Assembly (NCBI GenBank): GCA_008360955.1
Contig: LUCM01001803.1
Location: 279,220-343,219, forward strand
DNA: 64,000 nucleotides
Source: Fasciolopsis buskii
Taxonomy: Eukaryota; Platyhelminthes; Trematoda; Plagiorchiida; Fasciolidae
Direction of reading: 5' to 3'
Shown: piece after piece, positions 37,028 through 50,269 of the stretch
Position numbering within the stretch: the stretch's first letter is position 1
Layout of the letters: each line of letters starts with the position of its first letter
Notes under the pieces: model-generated
What the model was told of the DNA's origin: nothing
The model's database searches: none
What the model saw: only the letters and a program-made list of their open reading frames with translations
Made by a program: the position numbers and the translations under genes

Positions 37028-37950
37028 ATCACCGATATGAGAACCCATCATTAGGAAAAATGCTTTAAGTTTCCACCGATTTGTCGTTGACTGTATAGCT
37101 GAAGGAAAAAAGTATGCAAGTTTTTCGATTGTTATTAGTATATTTTGTCTCAGGTGAGAATTAGTTGATTTTTCATGTGTCGTTCTAATGACTAATTTCA
37201 ACTATGATCATAGTTTTATTTGGTCATTTCTATGATATCTGTTTGGATGGCTGGTAAATAGTTTTGGCGGGATTTCAACCATTGCTATGGTCGCACACAC
37301 AAACGCAACCATATGCACACGAATAACAATATCATTCACCGTATGGTCATAATCATGTAGAATGGGAAAAGATTTTAGAGCGGATCCGTTCATCCAAAAC
37401 GGTAGACGTTCTGCTTCGTTCGCTCAGCCTATTTCCAACTCCTATCGCTGCATTGTAGTTTCACCTACATTCCATTCCTTGTCGCTGCCTGCAAACAATC
37501 GACCCCTTGGTAGCGATTATAGGTGAAGCAATTGAGCAGTAACCAAAAACTAGTTTCATCAACCCTTGTTAGATTATGAATAATTTTATCCCAAATAAAC
37601 TATTTCGAATGACCTGCTTTGTGGTTTCGCACATTAGCGTTGTCGAACGGATTGCTCGTACCTGAGGAGAACACGTCCTTGAGAGCACGAGGGACTGACA
37701 CTTGCAAGACCATATGTCCTACTATGATCCTGCATGTCATCATTTCCAGCCCCAAAGCTGTTAATTAACCAAAATAATGGATTAGTTTTGTGCAAATACT
37801 TGGGGAAAAAGTTTAGTGGGATTTCTGGTCAACCGTTTAGTCGACAGGTTCTGCTTCTCGAATGTGTGAAACACTTGATGTGGCTTCGTTTCTTGGATGT
37901 TCGCGTGAACATAGTGCTGGAATCATTTTATCTTTTATCCTTTATCTTTT

Positions 37951-38113
37951 ACTTCCTTTATTAATGAAACAACAATGTACATCAGTTTTCAGGAAGGGAG
38001 CCGCGGCCAACAGAGGACTGCCAGGTGGGGAAGTTGACCGGCGGTGGGAGGATTCGAACCCGCGACCTTGACGTCCAAATGCCACGACCTTATCCGTTTG
38101 GTCACCGCCGGCC
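37951..38113 (-). mobile_element. Best-preserved tRNA-derived SINE copy, minus strand
   Basis: Read on the minus strand, a tRNA-like head occupies 38111-38038 (74 nt, the size of a tRNA). It is closed by a perfect 9-bp terminal pairing (CCGGCGGTG with CACCGCCGG). It contains an A-box-like TGACCAAACGG and a perfect B box, GGTTCGAATCC, at 38060-38050. The anticodon arm is imperfect (about four pairs round an eight-base loop) and the T stem has a mismatch, so this looks like a SINE head rather than a working tRNA gene. A body of about 80 bp follows leftward to about 37951 and ends A+T-rich. The same family occurs at 17.3, 17.5 and 19.8 kb. Confidence 0.6.
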
Positions 38114-38538
38114 AATGCAAATGACGTTCACAGCGGCTTCTTTTCAACAATCAAAATATTTCATACCACTTGCAGTAAAAGTGGATGAGTTCTACCGTCT
38201 CAAGGGCTAGTTAAAAGACGGTTCAATCAAAGAGGTCAAATTTTATTTCATTGTCGTTTGTTTGTCCCTAGCAATCACAAGAGATTGACTGGTCAAATAA
38301 AGTAATAGAATACAAGAATAAAAATCGGAATAGGAATTTCAAGTTTTCCAAATTATTCTGAATTGCCGCGACCGAATTAAATTAAAATCGTATTTTGTTC
38401 CGGTTGATGTTTCGAATAGAGTATCCGCTAGGTGATATTGAATCAGCTTTGCCGAGATCTGTTTGCAGAGTCAGTTTGGCAAAAAAAACCGAAGAGCAAG
38501 GGAAAGGGTTAATAAATTAGATACTAAGCCCGGGAACA

Positions 38539-38562
38539 TGTGTGTGTGTGTTTGTGTGTGTG
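38539..38562. repeat. (GT)n microsatellite
   Basis: GT units with one T insertion, about 24 bp. Confidence 0.9.
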
Positions 38563-41500
38563 GGTATGGCAACTGAGTGCTAAAAATAAATTCCAACATG
38601 CATGCGTGCGAGAAGAAATTTTTTTCCAAATCCCACGTCCGGTTTGTCCTAAACTATTTGGGAGAAAACATTGTGTAAGCTGATCGGACGGAACATGTGC
38701 GACTTCGCACTTTGTACCAGCAATATGGGCAACAAAAATGCAGTTAGTTTTGTTGCTCGGACGGGAAGTTTCACACTTCAATCTCCTGGTGTTCGCACAC
38801 TCACCAGTAGATCTCTCCCAAAAAGCCGAAAAGCCGCTCCGATCATTGTGAAATAATGGTTCCCGAAAAAGAATTCAAACGGACATTCAATTTTTACAGT
38901 TCAGGTTAATCACCCCAAATAAATGTACCTATTCATGATGTTGAGGTCTGCCGAAGTGAATAATTTAATCATTGAAATATTAACGTTACTTTAGGCATGC
39001 TTTTAACTCATTTCATACAGTTGGTTTACTGAGTGAAAGAAACGAGTTCCCATGTTTGATAATTTCATTGGAGCACCACGCGGTGACTCGTCGAATGTTT
39101 TTCGTCTATCAGTGAAGGCCAACTTCAAAGCGACGATAAGTCTGATAGTTCCATTTCGTGATGTCAGTAAAGTACATGCGAAGAAAATGACAAATTTGTC
39201 TCTCAAATGCTGGATCGGGTTCTCAGATATTTGTCACTCACCATGCTTGCCTGTCCGATACACCTATCCGGTCATTCCAATCCTCGTAAACCGAGCAGCT
39301 GCTTATACTGGCCTAGCGGATGACTGAATATAACTCAATCAATATACATCTCAATATCCCGGGTACTATTTGTGGGGAAGCCAAACATGAAGGCATGTTA
39401 TTCATAGACAGTGTGTTGAAACTTATTTGCTTGGTTATAACTGGGAATAGGAAGATAACTATGATTTCTGCCTGTCCCAATGAACAAAGTATTTAGGCCA
39501 TTTCGAAACGTCTTTGTTAGTTGCAAAGTGGATAGAAAAACTTGCCTGACTTGTGTACCGCGTCGTGGTCAGAACAATGAGCGAATTTCGGCATCGTTTT
39601 TGCTCCCCATCATTATGACTCATTTTGCTTGCCTCGAAAATCCAAAGTCTGAATGAAAATTATTAACTTCCCGAATTATCCCAATAGAATAATGATAATA
39701 GCGCTTGATGTTATAAACGTTATAAAACTCCGATTTTCAGAAAAAAAATCACCTAGTTCAAGAACTATTTACGAACTGAACTAGGACTTGTTCTTAATGT
39801 CCGCTTAATCAGTGCAGACCAGTGAGGACGAAGACAAGTGTCTACAGAATAACCTGCATTCATGCATCCCTTTTTTCACAGACTAACTTGAGTTGGTCAT
39901 TTTCTCTGATCACTCCTGAATACTTTGTACTCAATAGCCTTTTAGACAGTAAGAGCTCATTTTAAGTGTCTTCACTTAGGTGGGAATTGTTCTCACTGTC
40001 CGATTCGGACACATTAACATTCAATCTCTTCAGGTTTTAGGTTTTCGGCGGCAAGAAAAGTTGTCTGCCACAGCTTTACAAACCATAATGATTGGGATTT
40101 TGTTTATTTCTTTATAATCAATCAATGTCCCAAATAAATTTCACCACGTTAGTTTGCTGGCGTTTAATAAGGTTATTCAAACGGCCATAGGTATATCAAT
40201 CTGATAAGATTAGCAAGAAGTAACTTAACATTCGTGACTATTTGGTGGAGGAACCTCAGACTCTGGGTGGCCAAAACTGTATCAGAAGTTGAGAGTGTCA
40301 TATCGAGATCGTTGATTCGACCTGAACAATCCCAGAATTGGCGCGCTGTCCTGGTCTAACGTTCCCGTTTTATTGAGATGAGTTTATAATGAAAGTAAAA
40401 CGATCACAAAGACAGATTGCGATTCAATGGAACATACTAACATGATAATCCCACTGGCAGTTTGGGATTCATGATTAAATTGTTCAGAAGCAAAAAATTA
40501 TGCATCTGTAATCTTAGTCTTTCGGAATAATTCCAGTCCGTGGGACATTTGCGAATAAAATAAGTTCCCAAACCCCGTGTCCCTTGTTCTTGTCTACTTT
40601 CTTCGTGCTACCTCCAAATCGATCACCATTCTGATTTTGCCTTCGGGAAAAAATGGGAAGATGTTTGGTTTCCGGTCAGACAAGTTATGTTTTCAATCTG
40701 ATCTCGATTGGTAGTCGATGAATCGATATCTCGCAAAAAGGAACCTTTTTCATCCTGCTCCAATTTTGTTTCAAACATCTCCAAATAGTAACGCGAGTTT
40801 TGCTCAATTTCTGAGTCATTTTTCTGGTATCCTTCTGATCGGTTTTAGGTTTGATTGGTTGGTTGTATTATTTGTCTTGATACTGCCCAAATCTCTGATT
40901 TTGGCAGAAGAAATTTAGATCGCAAGTTCACTGTTCCAAAAACTTAATTTACTATTTAGTATAGTAAAAAATCTCCCCGCCTGGAGGAATGCAGACGAAC
41001 AATGATTTATATTTATGATATTCCATCCAACTGGGCCAGCCCACGTTATTGCCAAAACACCATGAAAATGGCACGAGCTTATTTATATTATGTCGGTTCG
41101 CATCCGAAATTGGACGAAACAGGATAAAGTATCCAATACGTGCACGGTAAATAATAGTTGATAAATGCCGGTCTTAATGTCTGGGTTTGGAACGAGAAAT
41201 TTGTTTGCTGATGAGGCTGGTTTCATTCTGATCTGTCCAGGCACATGCCGTGTTTGAATCTGTGTGTCCAAAAATGCAGCATTCCTTCGAACTCAGTCGG
41301 GAAAATGCGCAATCCGAGATATTTGTTAATGAACGAGGTACTACGTCGCATGGAACGCAACTCATTCCTGTACAAGTGAACGAATAACGTTTGTCTCATT
41401 AGTGAATGTATTCTAATTAATCAAAATTTACCCTCCATAAATGATTCTCAGTCATGTGGTGTATACACTACTGACCGTTGTGTCAAGTGTTCTGAGTTCA

Positions 41501-43087
41501 TTGGGAACAACGGATTTCGTATTTGGCAGATCACCATTGGACAGGATTCCTCGTTATTGCTTCACTCTTTCGGGAATCTAAATCAACCGGATAATTAGGG
41601 TGAATGACAAGTCAACACGGGGCAAATTAGGAGTGAGTCAGAATAGAACCCGACGGTGACAGATTCAAGATGACTGCATGTTCGATTAAATGCACCAACT
41701 AAACTTCAAAAACCAGTTCGACAGAATTTGCATCGGCCACCTCGTTCGAATTTGAGGGGTGAAATTTTTGCCAAATACAAATGACACGAGAACAAAATAA
41801 ATAGGAGAATGCTCGGCTCAGAAAACTACCGATCGGGAGAATAAACTACCTGTTTCACGTAGATAACTGGGGATAAAATGTGAAACGTATGGCACAAGTT
41901 TTTGTATTAAGGTCTACCACTCGCTGTCTGCCTCTTATATTGTCTCATGTTCGAGGGTGGCTGGTGCTTACGAGCTGACGAATAATTTCCGATAGTGTGC
42001 TGCTCCTCTGAGGTGACGAAGGAACATTCGACGCTAATGTGCTCAAATAAATGAGCATTCAAGCATTTTTGTGATCTACAGAAAGTGCATTTTTTGGTAA
42101 TTAGTGAATTTCATTTCTACCGTGAGCAACTGAGTAGTGATGTGCTTCTTCCGAATAAAGATATGACCTTCACCGGCTACCGTCACACTGCGGAATGCCA
42201 ATGACCAATCATCATAAGTTTCTGCTACAAGGGCCCATGAAATCCAGTTTTCGTACAATCGGCAAACACAAAAAATACTTCCACGGAACTGTTAAACTTT
42301 ACTCTATTAGGCTTGTTTATCTAAGTAACTTGTTAACCACTAACATACTATCATGTTAAAGCGAACATTCGATAATTGAAACTGTCAAAGAGATGGGGTG
42401 ATTATTTGAAAAATGACAAACAAAATATGGACATGTATTACAAACGGCAACGTGAGAAACCAGGTCCAACGTTTGGGTCGAGATGTAGTACCAATGAAAG
42501 GCAAACGTCCAAAGAAGTTTACGTATTTAATAAAGCGGATCGTTTGTTAAATCATCGACTTCAGATGTCGAATTTCAGAACCCCACCAATCTTGATGATG
42601 AGTAGTGATGATTGCCAAAAATCTGTCGATGGGAGGGTTTCAAAAATCCAGCAGAAATTTCCTCCAGGAATACGCCGGTCTCTAGTTACCATAGGTCTGA
42701 GGCTAGTTGGAGACCACCTGCCAACCCAGAGCAAACCATCAGATCGACCCAAGTAGACTCAGACGTTCGGGGAATCGACGATTTCTAATCTCAACTTCCT
42801 TCATTATTTCTGATGCACTTCAGACCTTGCGCTACAATCCATTACATATCAACATCAAAGGGTTTTTTCCTAGCTGAGGCGTGCAATGTTCCGAACCGAT
42901 CAATAAAGTCTTACCGGTTGGAGCTACTGCTTCGAATGAACGAGAATCAATTTTTCAGGTTTATATTTATAACAGCAAACCGATTGAATAATTTGATAAT
43001 TCTCCTTTCTGATTAACGGTGAAAAAATTTATTACGGCCGTCATTATTACCGAGATCAGCAACAGCGGCACGATCCGAATCACCACC

Positions 43088-43195
43088 ATTGTCATTGTCA
43101 TCATCATCATCATCACCTGCCTCATCAGCCGCATTGTCATCATCCCAGACGTCCTGACAATCATCATCATCCGAATCAGCATCATTATCGACACT
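43088..43195. repeat. Interrupted CAT/ATC-rich tract
   Basis: Several short CAT runs separated by unique bases over about 100 bp, giving poly-Ile on the plus strand and poly-Asp or poly-Met frames on the minus strand. It looks like an old, decaying microsatellite. It is followed 36 bp later by an AAC tract. Confidence 0.8.
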
Positions 43196-43230
43196 ATAGG
43201 TACCAAAAACAATAGCAGACGCATTAGGAA

Positions 43231-43252
43231 AAACAATAACAACAACAACAAC
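43231..43252. repeat. (AAC)n microsatellite
   Basis: About seven AAC units with one ATA interruption. Confidence 0.9.
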
Positions 43253-46200
43253 CGTGTACTTCATGGGAAAAGGGGCCATGTTTTAATCCTGATGGCCGGG
43301 TTCTACTTCGTTAATGAGAAAAATGTTGTTGTCAGTGGTCGACAGTTAAAGTTTTAGGCTTGTTATGATAGATTAGCAATAGTTCTAGAAACATTAGGCA
43401 CAAAAATGGCTATTGTTATTACTTCACAAGGCAAGCCTCGGAAAAGCAAGGAACAACCAAAGATTCAATTAAAACATTACGGTGAGATGAAGTTTCTTTC
43501 AGAACACCATGGAAGGGGCAAATTAATGCGTCAATCACCAGTCTCGCTCTAGCTAGGTTGCTGGTGAAGCCAAACTAAAGTAAACCGGAGATATTTTAAA
43601 TACAAGTTATCCAGAATGATCAGAACCCTAAACTAGTCAAGAACAGACTAGAATTCTGCCAAAGACTGTCAACTAGAAAAAACGTTTTGCTAAAGACAGA
43701 GCAGTAAACCTCAAGGAAAGTTATATTTTACCATTTTTTCTCATTTTGAATTGACTAATTTCTGTGGAATCATCAAATGAAGGTAAAATTCATCTATGTA
43801 AATCAAGTTAATAAACAACCGAACCGTTGACTTTCGAACTTGTAGCGAAAGCGAGTATTCAAAATAGTTCAGTCAACTTGACATTAGCAAGTTACACAGA
43901 TCGATCTGTTCGCTAGCTTTCTGTTATACATTATGCTTGTTCCAACGGGTATCAATTGTGCCTTGTTACCTCCGCCTATTTCGTTGCACGTCCTCGTCTG
44001 TGTAGCTCACTACGTGTGAAATTTTGCTACGAGCCCGATTTTCTAAGGAGACAATCCACCGGTGTGCATATGTTAGTCCTTATTGTTATTCTATATCACG
44101 TGCTACCCAAACTTGTGACTAGTAGTGTAAGTGGCATTCGGATGATTGACACAACAGACTTTCCTGGCCTATTTTTTATTGCCTGCCATCAAATTGCCGT
44201 CTCTGTTGTAGTGCCAACTAGATTGTTGCTCGTTGATTACCGGCGCAGAAAACCGGTAGCTGTTCTAATCTGTTCCCCGTTTCGTGACACATTCGGATGG
44301 GGATGTGCCAGTTATCCGGTTTATCGGGTGAAAGGGCAACCTTGGTCCGCAGGGACTAATCTTTAGGCTCAGAAGACGGCTTAGAAACAGAGATAAAGTC
44401 AAACCAAACAGGAAGAACATCCAGGGTTCTCTCTTTGCTGGTAGCCAGCGTTTTCCTTGAATCAACCGGAGACAAGGTGCAGGTGAAGTAGATGATCCAG
44501 AGAGTAAAAAGCGGGTTAGAAAAACCAGAAATTATTACACCTTGGCTGAATTGTTTTATCCATGCCAATTTCTTGCCATTCTATTTTTAACTGGACAGTT
44601 ATAATAGTATCGATCAAGCGACGGGCTAGTGTGAACTTCGAAGGTGGTCATCTCCGGCATCGTTGTTTGGAGAGAGAACTTTTACGAAGGCCATTTCGTT
44701 GATGAATAAGTCTGTTTACCTCCAGAAGTCGGCAGAAATATTTAACAAAAATTACTGATACGGTCGTATTAAAATCAAAAGAGATCACAAATAAAGCTGC
44801 CCTTTCTATTGATGGGTAATAATATCCATCCAAAGCTGTGGTCGAAACAGTACACGTAACTTGTCAAATTGTGTTCCCAAAATATCTTAATGCTTTAATG
44901 CGCCTGTTTAAATGGACAGCCTAGTTAATTTGTAGTTTTTCTTGTCGAATCTTTCCCAGACTTTGCTAAGCAGACACGCTGAACAGTCAATTAAACTCAC
45001 GGGATTTGTGTGCAACACTATTCCGTCAGAGACTACAGGTAGTCGGAATGTCCTAAGGTCGACGTTCTTGTGTCCACCGCGAAAATGTTCTTTTCGATCT
45101 ATTCAAACCGCCCAAAAAGTCTCAGAATTTCCCAACCGCATTGGTCCATGGAACAAGGTCAACCACTGCATTATATGGTACTTCTTCAACGGTATAAAGG
45201 ACAGCAGCAATAGCAACAACGAAAGGTCAACACCAAAAGTGCCATCTGTTGCATCAGTAGCAACAACAAAAAACAAGAACAACCAAACTTCACCCCGTGG
45301 ATCTTGGATTTAACTGCCTGGAGGACGTCCTAGTAAGTAGTCCCATAATCTAGATACACGTGGAAGGCATTTTGCCAATTGGAAAATTTTGCACGGACAA
45401 AAGACAACGCGGTAAACTTGAAAACACTGTGTACAACTTCATCCTCACAAGCAGTCTGTTTCGGGAACTGTCGAACTTGAGTTCTGGCGTGAGGGAAACC
45501 GAGTCAATATTTTGAAGGAACCTAAGGTGATGGGAACCTACTAACCAATCCAAAAAACACCTCGACTTTGTCGTGCAATTAAAAGACTGTTTGATTTGTT
45601 GGATAAATTAATTACGAATTTCTTAGTCAAAATGTTTGACTGGAGATGATTACCCGGGAAATAACAACAGCCAAATCTACCACGTCCATGACTTTCGAAT
45701 CTATAAACTGATACTCAGCTCGAGAAGTTGGTCATTACAAACAATGATGTCAGTTTATTTGTTAAAATACTAAAGTCTGTTTGCATTAACTTTAAACACG
45801 TACCTTTAGTACACGGGATTCTGTTTTCCAAAAAGTGGGGTTGTTTCTGGCACGAAGCCGCTTTTACATGCCCCGAACAAACGGACGGCAACCAGGAAAT
45901 TGAAGCACTAAATCTCTCCTATTCTGGTGTTGATGTGAAAAGGCGACCGATATTGCAAAATACTTGCATTTTACCCCTTTTCAGTCGCCCACTTTAGGCA
46001 CATCAGGTTGTACTTGGTGCATCGCATAAGACAAATAAGATAAGAATATTTTATGGGCATTTTATAAACAACGGGTTCTAATTCATCTTTTGTTATTGAA
46101 CAGAGACGCAGCCTGTAGTAGTTCCATCCTGGTTTATTCACCGTTGTCTCTACCCAAGCTAATAGATTCACATTTCGCCTGCGTAATCGGCTTTTGATTT

Positions 46201-48335
46201 ACTGGATAATGCCCACTCAACAAGCAGCAACAAGTGGAAGCAACTGTTGTGCGATTATTATTGTTGAATTTTGAGATAAGATTTGTTTAGGACTGAAAGT
46301 ACTCCTAGAGGCGGTATGCAGCAAATTAAAACCTACCAGGTAGTTCACCTTCCCTAAGCGCGAAATTGAAGCACTAGTAGTCACCAAACTGCTAATGCCT
46401 GGAGGCAAAACCAGTGACTGTATGCAGAGTATTCCGACCACAGAAAACTGATGACAGTGATTTTGCGAGCGACGAGTGATTATCAGCCTTCCTTCCGTGA
46501 TGTTCACAGTTGTCTAAAAAGCAGTAATGTTTGAAAATTAATACTACCAACGGCACCTATAATCGGATAATAAAAGAACACGGATAACTCGGTCTTCGTG
46601 TACCGTCATCAATTAATGAATATCAGTTCAGACCAATGCGGCTACTGCTTTCATCAAATGGACGACCAGGCAATGATTTCGATGTACAGTTTTTCCACCA
46701 ACCATGCTGAACAGAAATACTTGAAATTTTACTGGGCCAATTATTGAAAAGCAAAATTTCTGTCACTCTGTTAGCTGAACACAGTCCAAAAGCCCATGTT
46801 CAGCTGCATTAGCCTTTTACTCGATTATTTGCAAACAGCATTTTATTGAGTGATTAACGTGTCACCCAACCGCAGCTTTCAGATTAGCCTTTCGCTATTG
46901 GATTCAGGCTTCTTTTTGTAACACTCTTTTGACTACCCGACCTGCAGGCAGCTCAATATTTGTTAGTAAATAGTCCGCGCATGTTGCATACCATTTCCTT
47001 GGTGCTCGCAAATGCTGTCAACTTTTGGTTAACCTGTTGAAATTATAAATTCGTTAGGGGAACATGACAGAAAAGAATCCGTCTGCCTGCTTGAATTCAT
47101 CAATCACAGGTGGCAGCAAAGCGAAACTTCTGCGCATCTGACAGATCATCAAACTGAGATTCGATAAATTCTGATTTAGACAGTTTGCTCTACGTATTGC
47201 AAGATTTGTCTGAAAAACAACCAAAATCGTGGTGATTTCTTCTCTTCTGAGTTCGTTGAGTTGGCTGGTCACGCAATTTTCGTACACCGGAAGTCAGTAA
47301 TTCACTCTTGCGGCAGGAAGAAATTTTACCAGCGATTCTCGGTTTCAGAGTGAGAGGAATTTCTTCTCAGATTTTGGCTCGCCTGGCATCACGACACCGA
47401 TTTTCTAAATTTCAGTTCTCTATGAACTATAGGTCCCACAGATTCGCGAAAGACAGTTGCGCAAGAATCCAAGACGCAAGGTATTCTGTTTGCATCCCCT
47501 GAACAAGGTCTTCGGATTGATACTTGTTAGGAGATCTCCATTCAACCGTCACTGTTCGAATGTGTTGGGAGAAATAAATAGGCTAACTTGTAGTTTGTTT
47601 CCTTCCATAGACTGGAGCAATTTTTCTCGATCTGACATTGCCGTGGGGTGAGTGTTTCTAATTCTGTTTCATAGTGATAAAATTATACTTTCACGCATTG
47701 AGGTTGTTTCCAGAAGTCAAGTATGCGGTTTACAAAAATCGTTCCTTCGCAACAGAATCATCAACGCACCCGTTTACCTATTTCGTTGGTTTAAACGGGG
47801 CCCGCTGCTAAGCCTTCCCAGACATTGTCAGCTGAACTTAGACAGCTAATTGAACTCCACAGTGCACGTTGGGCCCAAAATTAGTTATTTTATATAAATG
47901 AGCTGAGATAGTTTGATGATGCATTAACATTGAAATGTTACCATTCCTATCGCTTATGTTAATAAAGATATCCGAACTGGTCTTTGCGACGATGGGTAAA
48001 GTTATGAACGTGAAAGCCCAGATTCCAATGGTTCTCGCAAATTCCAACGTTATTCCATTCAGCGCTGAAGTATCTGTTTCACCGTGACTCAAAGATGGCC
48101 AGATCTGGTCTACTAATAAAAACCGATCATTTTCCCAAGGGGCTGACCTAACTGGAGAGATATTTGGTTTATGGTATAAAACAGTCACTTTTCGATATAG
48201 AAAAATAGAGTTACATAGATGACTGAACCGCCAAGATACACCAATAACCTGATAAAAAACGGCCATGTTAATTAGGCACCAGTCGGCAACATACTATTCA
48301 ACACTGAAAACAAATAATCTGCCTAAATTAGTCTT

Positions 48336-48986
48336 CCGCGGCCGGAATGTGTAAAACAATAAATGACAATTGGCAATAAAGTGGAAAATTCATATGAATC
48401 TTCATACTGATTGTGTTCCTGGTGCGGTGATTTGGGCGTAGTTGAAATCTGAGTGAACCGGATTGTCTGAGTAAGAAATGATGGAATTTTGGGAGTTCAT
48501 AATTTCCAACATTTTGAAAGACTGCCGGATGGGGTCTGAAACTGGGATTTTCCTCGGGTGTTCTTCGTCGAAAAGCGTTAGAAGGTAATTCTTTAAGAAC
48601 GAACATCTCTCCCAGATGTTTAAACTAAAGGAGCTGTTCAGAATAGCAGCGCAAACCAGTCTAGCGGGAGGTATACTGACGAATCAGTGCCGCATTCTTA
48701 GCTAAAGTCTGTTTCAGTAAGATATTAGCACAGACCCAGCACATCAAAATCAAATCGAGCTGAACTGTTTTTTTCTTCATTTCATGCTTTTCATGTAGGT
48801 GGAGAGATAGTAAAAAGACCGAAGGACCGGAACTCCTGCAGGTTCGCTAAATCAGGCAATTCGATTCACTCAGATTTCAACTACGCCCAAATCACCGTAC
48901 CACAAACACAATCAATATGATGATTCATATGAATTTCCCAATTTATTACCAATTACAATTTATTTTTTTACACGTTTCGGCCACGG
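48336..48986. repeat. Long inverted repeat A (arms 48336-48471 and 48851-48986)
   Basis: Two arms of about 136 bp are reverse complements with about 87% identity by hand alignment, separated by a 379-bp spacer. They share a perfectly conserved central block of about 33 bp, at 48422-48454 in the left arm. The outer ends carry GCGGCCGGAATGTG (left) and its diverged complement (right). The spacer has no recognised gene. It could be a foldback or MITE-like element, two opposed copies of a short dispersed element, or a local inverted duplication. If transcribed, it would form a long hairpin RNA. Confidence 0.85.
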
Positions 48987-49002
48987 GAAAGTATTTTTAT
49001 TT

Positions 49003-50269
49003 ATCAGAACCAAATGATGTGGGGAGTGTATCGAAAAATAGATGCGCCATGTATTGGGTTTTAATTGTGAATGATACAATGTTAATAATATAATGTTAAT
49101 TTTAATGTTAATAATGTTAATGTTAATATAATAATATAATTTTACTAATAATAATAATGTTAATAATGTTTTGACTACCTATGGTAGTCAAAACGTTGGC
49201 TCATTACATCTACCAACAACGCTGTGTTATTGACATTATATCATTCACAATTATTTTTTATTCACATTCGAATAGATGGTTTGCCCCAAACTGCTATTGA
49301 TTTAAACCATTGACGGATCACGTTTGTACTTAGGTGACTAGGTCATTTCATCCTCTTCCCATTCACTGAATGAGGCTCATCCATAATTAGACTACAAAGA
49401 ATGGATAACTCTAGGCAAAATGTATCGATTACTGTTTAACCCCAAATTATTCACTAACTAGGAACAAGTGATTAAAACCGACAAAAAGTTTATGAGTTCT
49501 TTCACATAATTTGCGGAATGAAAAAAACCCTAGAGGGAAACAGCAATTCGTCGTCATTGTGCCTAATATTGTTGTTTATTTGTATCATTTTATTGATGGA
49601 AGAGGACATTTTGAGCCAGTTCATCCATCCAGTGTGGTGCACAAATGTTGTTCTGCTCATATACATTTAGATTTGTTTGATCTCTGAACCTTCACATAGG
49701 TTAGTATGGAAATTGCTGAAGTCATTTAGGACTTTAAAAAACTGCAATTGGTTATTTTTCCACATTTTCTCGTGGCACGAGATTAAAGGACTAAAATTTG
49801 TTTCGTTTTAGTGACTTGACTTTAAGATTCGATTCAGCACGGTTCAACTTTAAAACCCCAAATGAACATTGTTTTGTTAAAGTTATCCAATCCAAAGGTA
49901 CTTCCATTTTTTTCACTTAGGGATGATGGACAAAAATTACCAAATGAACAAATGCTTATTTCGCACGGTGAACCGATTTGATTTTCGTTGTCATGACGAA
50001 GAAGAAATCAAACCGTGAACGATATAACGTTAATAACACAGCGTTGTTGGTAGATGTAATGAGCCAACGTTTCGAATACCATGGGTAGTCGAAACATTAT
50101 TAACAATAACATTATTGACATTATTATTAACATTATATTATTATATTAACATTAACATTGTTAACATTAAAATTAACATTATATTATTAACATTGTATCA
50201 TTCACAATTAAAACCCAATACATGGCGCATCTATTTTTCGATACACTCCCCACATCATTTGGCCCTGAT
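49003..50269. repeat. Long inverted repeat B (arms 49003-49248 and 50015-50269)
   Basis: Arms of about 246 and 255 bp, reverse complements, flank a 766-bp spacer. From 49010 to 49140 I count one mismatch in about 131 bp against the right arm. The inner part of each arm is more diverged. The arms contain A+T-rich GTTAAT-type repeats and, inside these, a hairpin (49168-49194 on the left, 50069-50095 on the right) followed by a shared block reading CCAACAACGCTGTGTTATT. The spacer has no recognised gene. This looks like a foldback- or MITE-type element or an inverted duplication, starting 16 bp after repeat A ends. Confidence 0.9.
49073..49166. repeat. GTTAAT/ATA-rich low-complexity tract in left arm of repeat B
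   Basis: Irregular units of GTTAAT, AATGTTAAT and ATA fill about 90 bp. The right arm carries the same tract in reverse complement (about 50096-50203). It would be a slippage-prone part of the arms. Confidence 0.85.

Larger units (their letters stand above)
30603..37950. other. Unassigned DNA with scattered simple repeats
   Basis: No gene recognised. A (CAT)n tract lies at 32706-32741 and a GT tract at 37004-37027. An 8-bp inverted repeat (CAGTCCAC with its complement) spans about 34358-34408. A 75-codon open stretch without an early ATG (about 33765-33991 plus) and a 117-codon frame at 32132-32485 (plus) look protein-like in composition but match nothing I know. Confidence 0.45.
38114..48335. 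other. Unassigned DNA with simple repeats
   Basis: No recognisable gene or transposon in about 10 kb. Simple repeats lie at 38539-38562 (GT), 43088-43195 (interrupted CAT) and 43231-43252 (AAC). The longest frames are 126 codons at 42376-42756 (plus), 136 codons at 43956-44366 (plus, with a short hydrophobic segment), 123 codons at 44942-45313 (plus) and 142 codons at 47838-48266 (minus). None shows a domain I recognise and their lengths are near what chance gives. Confidence 0.45.

Noticed and set aside
42376..42756. 126-codon hydrophilic plus-strand open frame
   Set aside because: Composition is plausible for a protein but nothing is recognisable. An opposite-strand frame of 63 codons overlaps it. 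Needs transcript evidence.
43956..44366. 136-codon plus-strand open frame with a hydrophobic segment
   Set aside because: No known family, no conserved motif, overlapped by an opposite-strand frame; length close to chance expectation.
47838..48266. 142-codon minus-strand open frame, the longest in the window
   Set aside because: No domain recognised. With roughly 6% stop codons per position, about one frame of this length is expected by chance over 64 kb in six frames.
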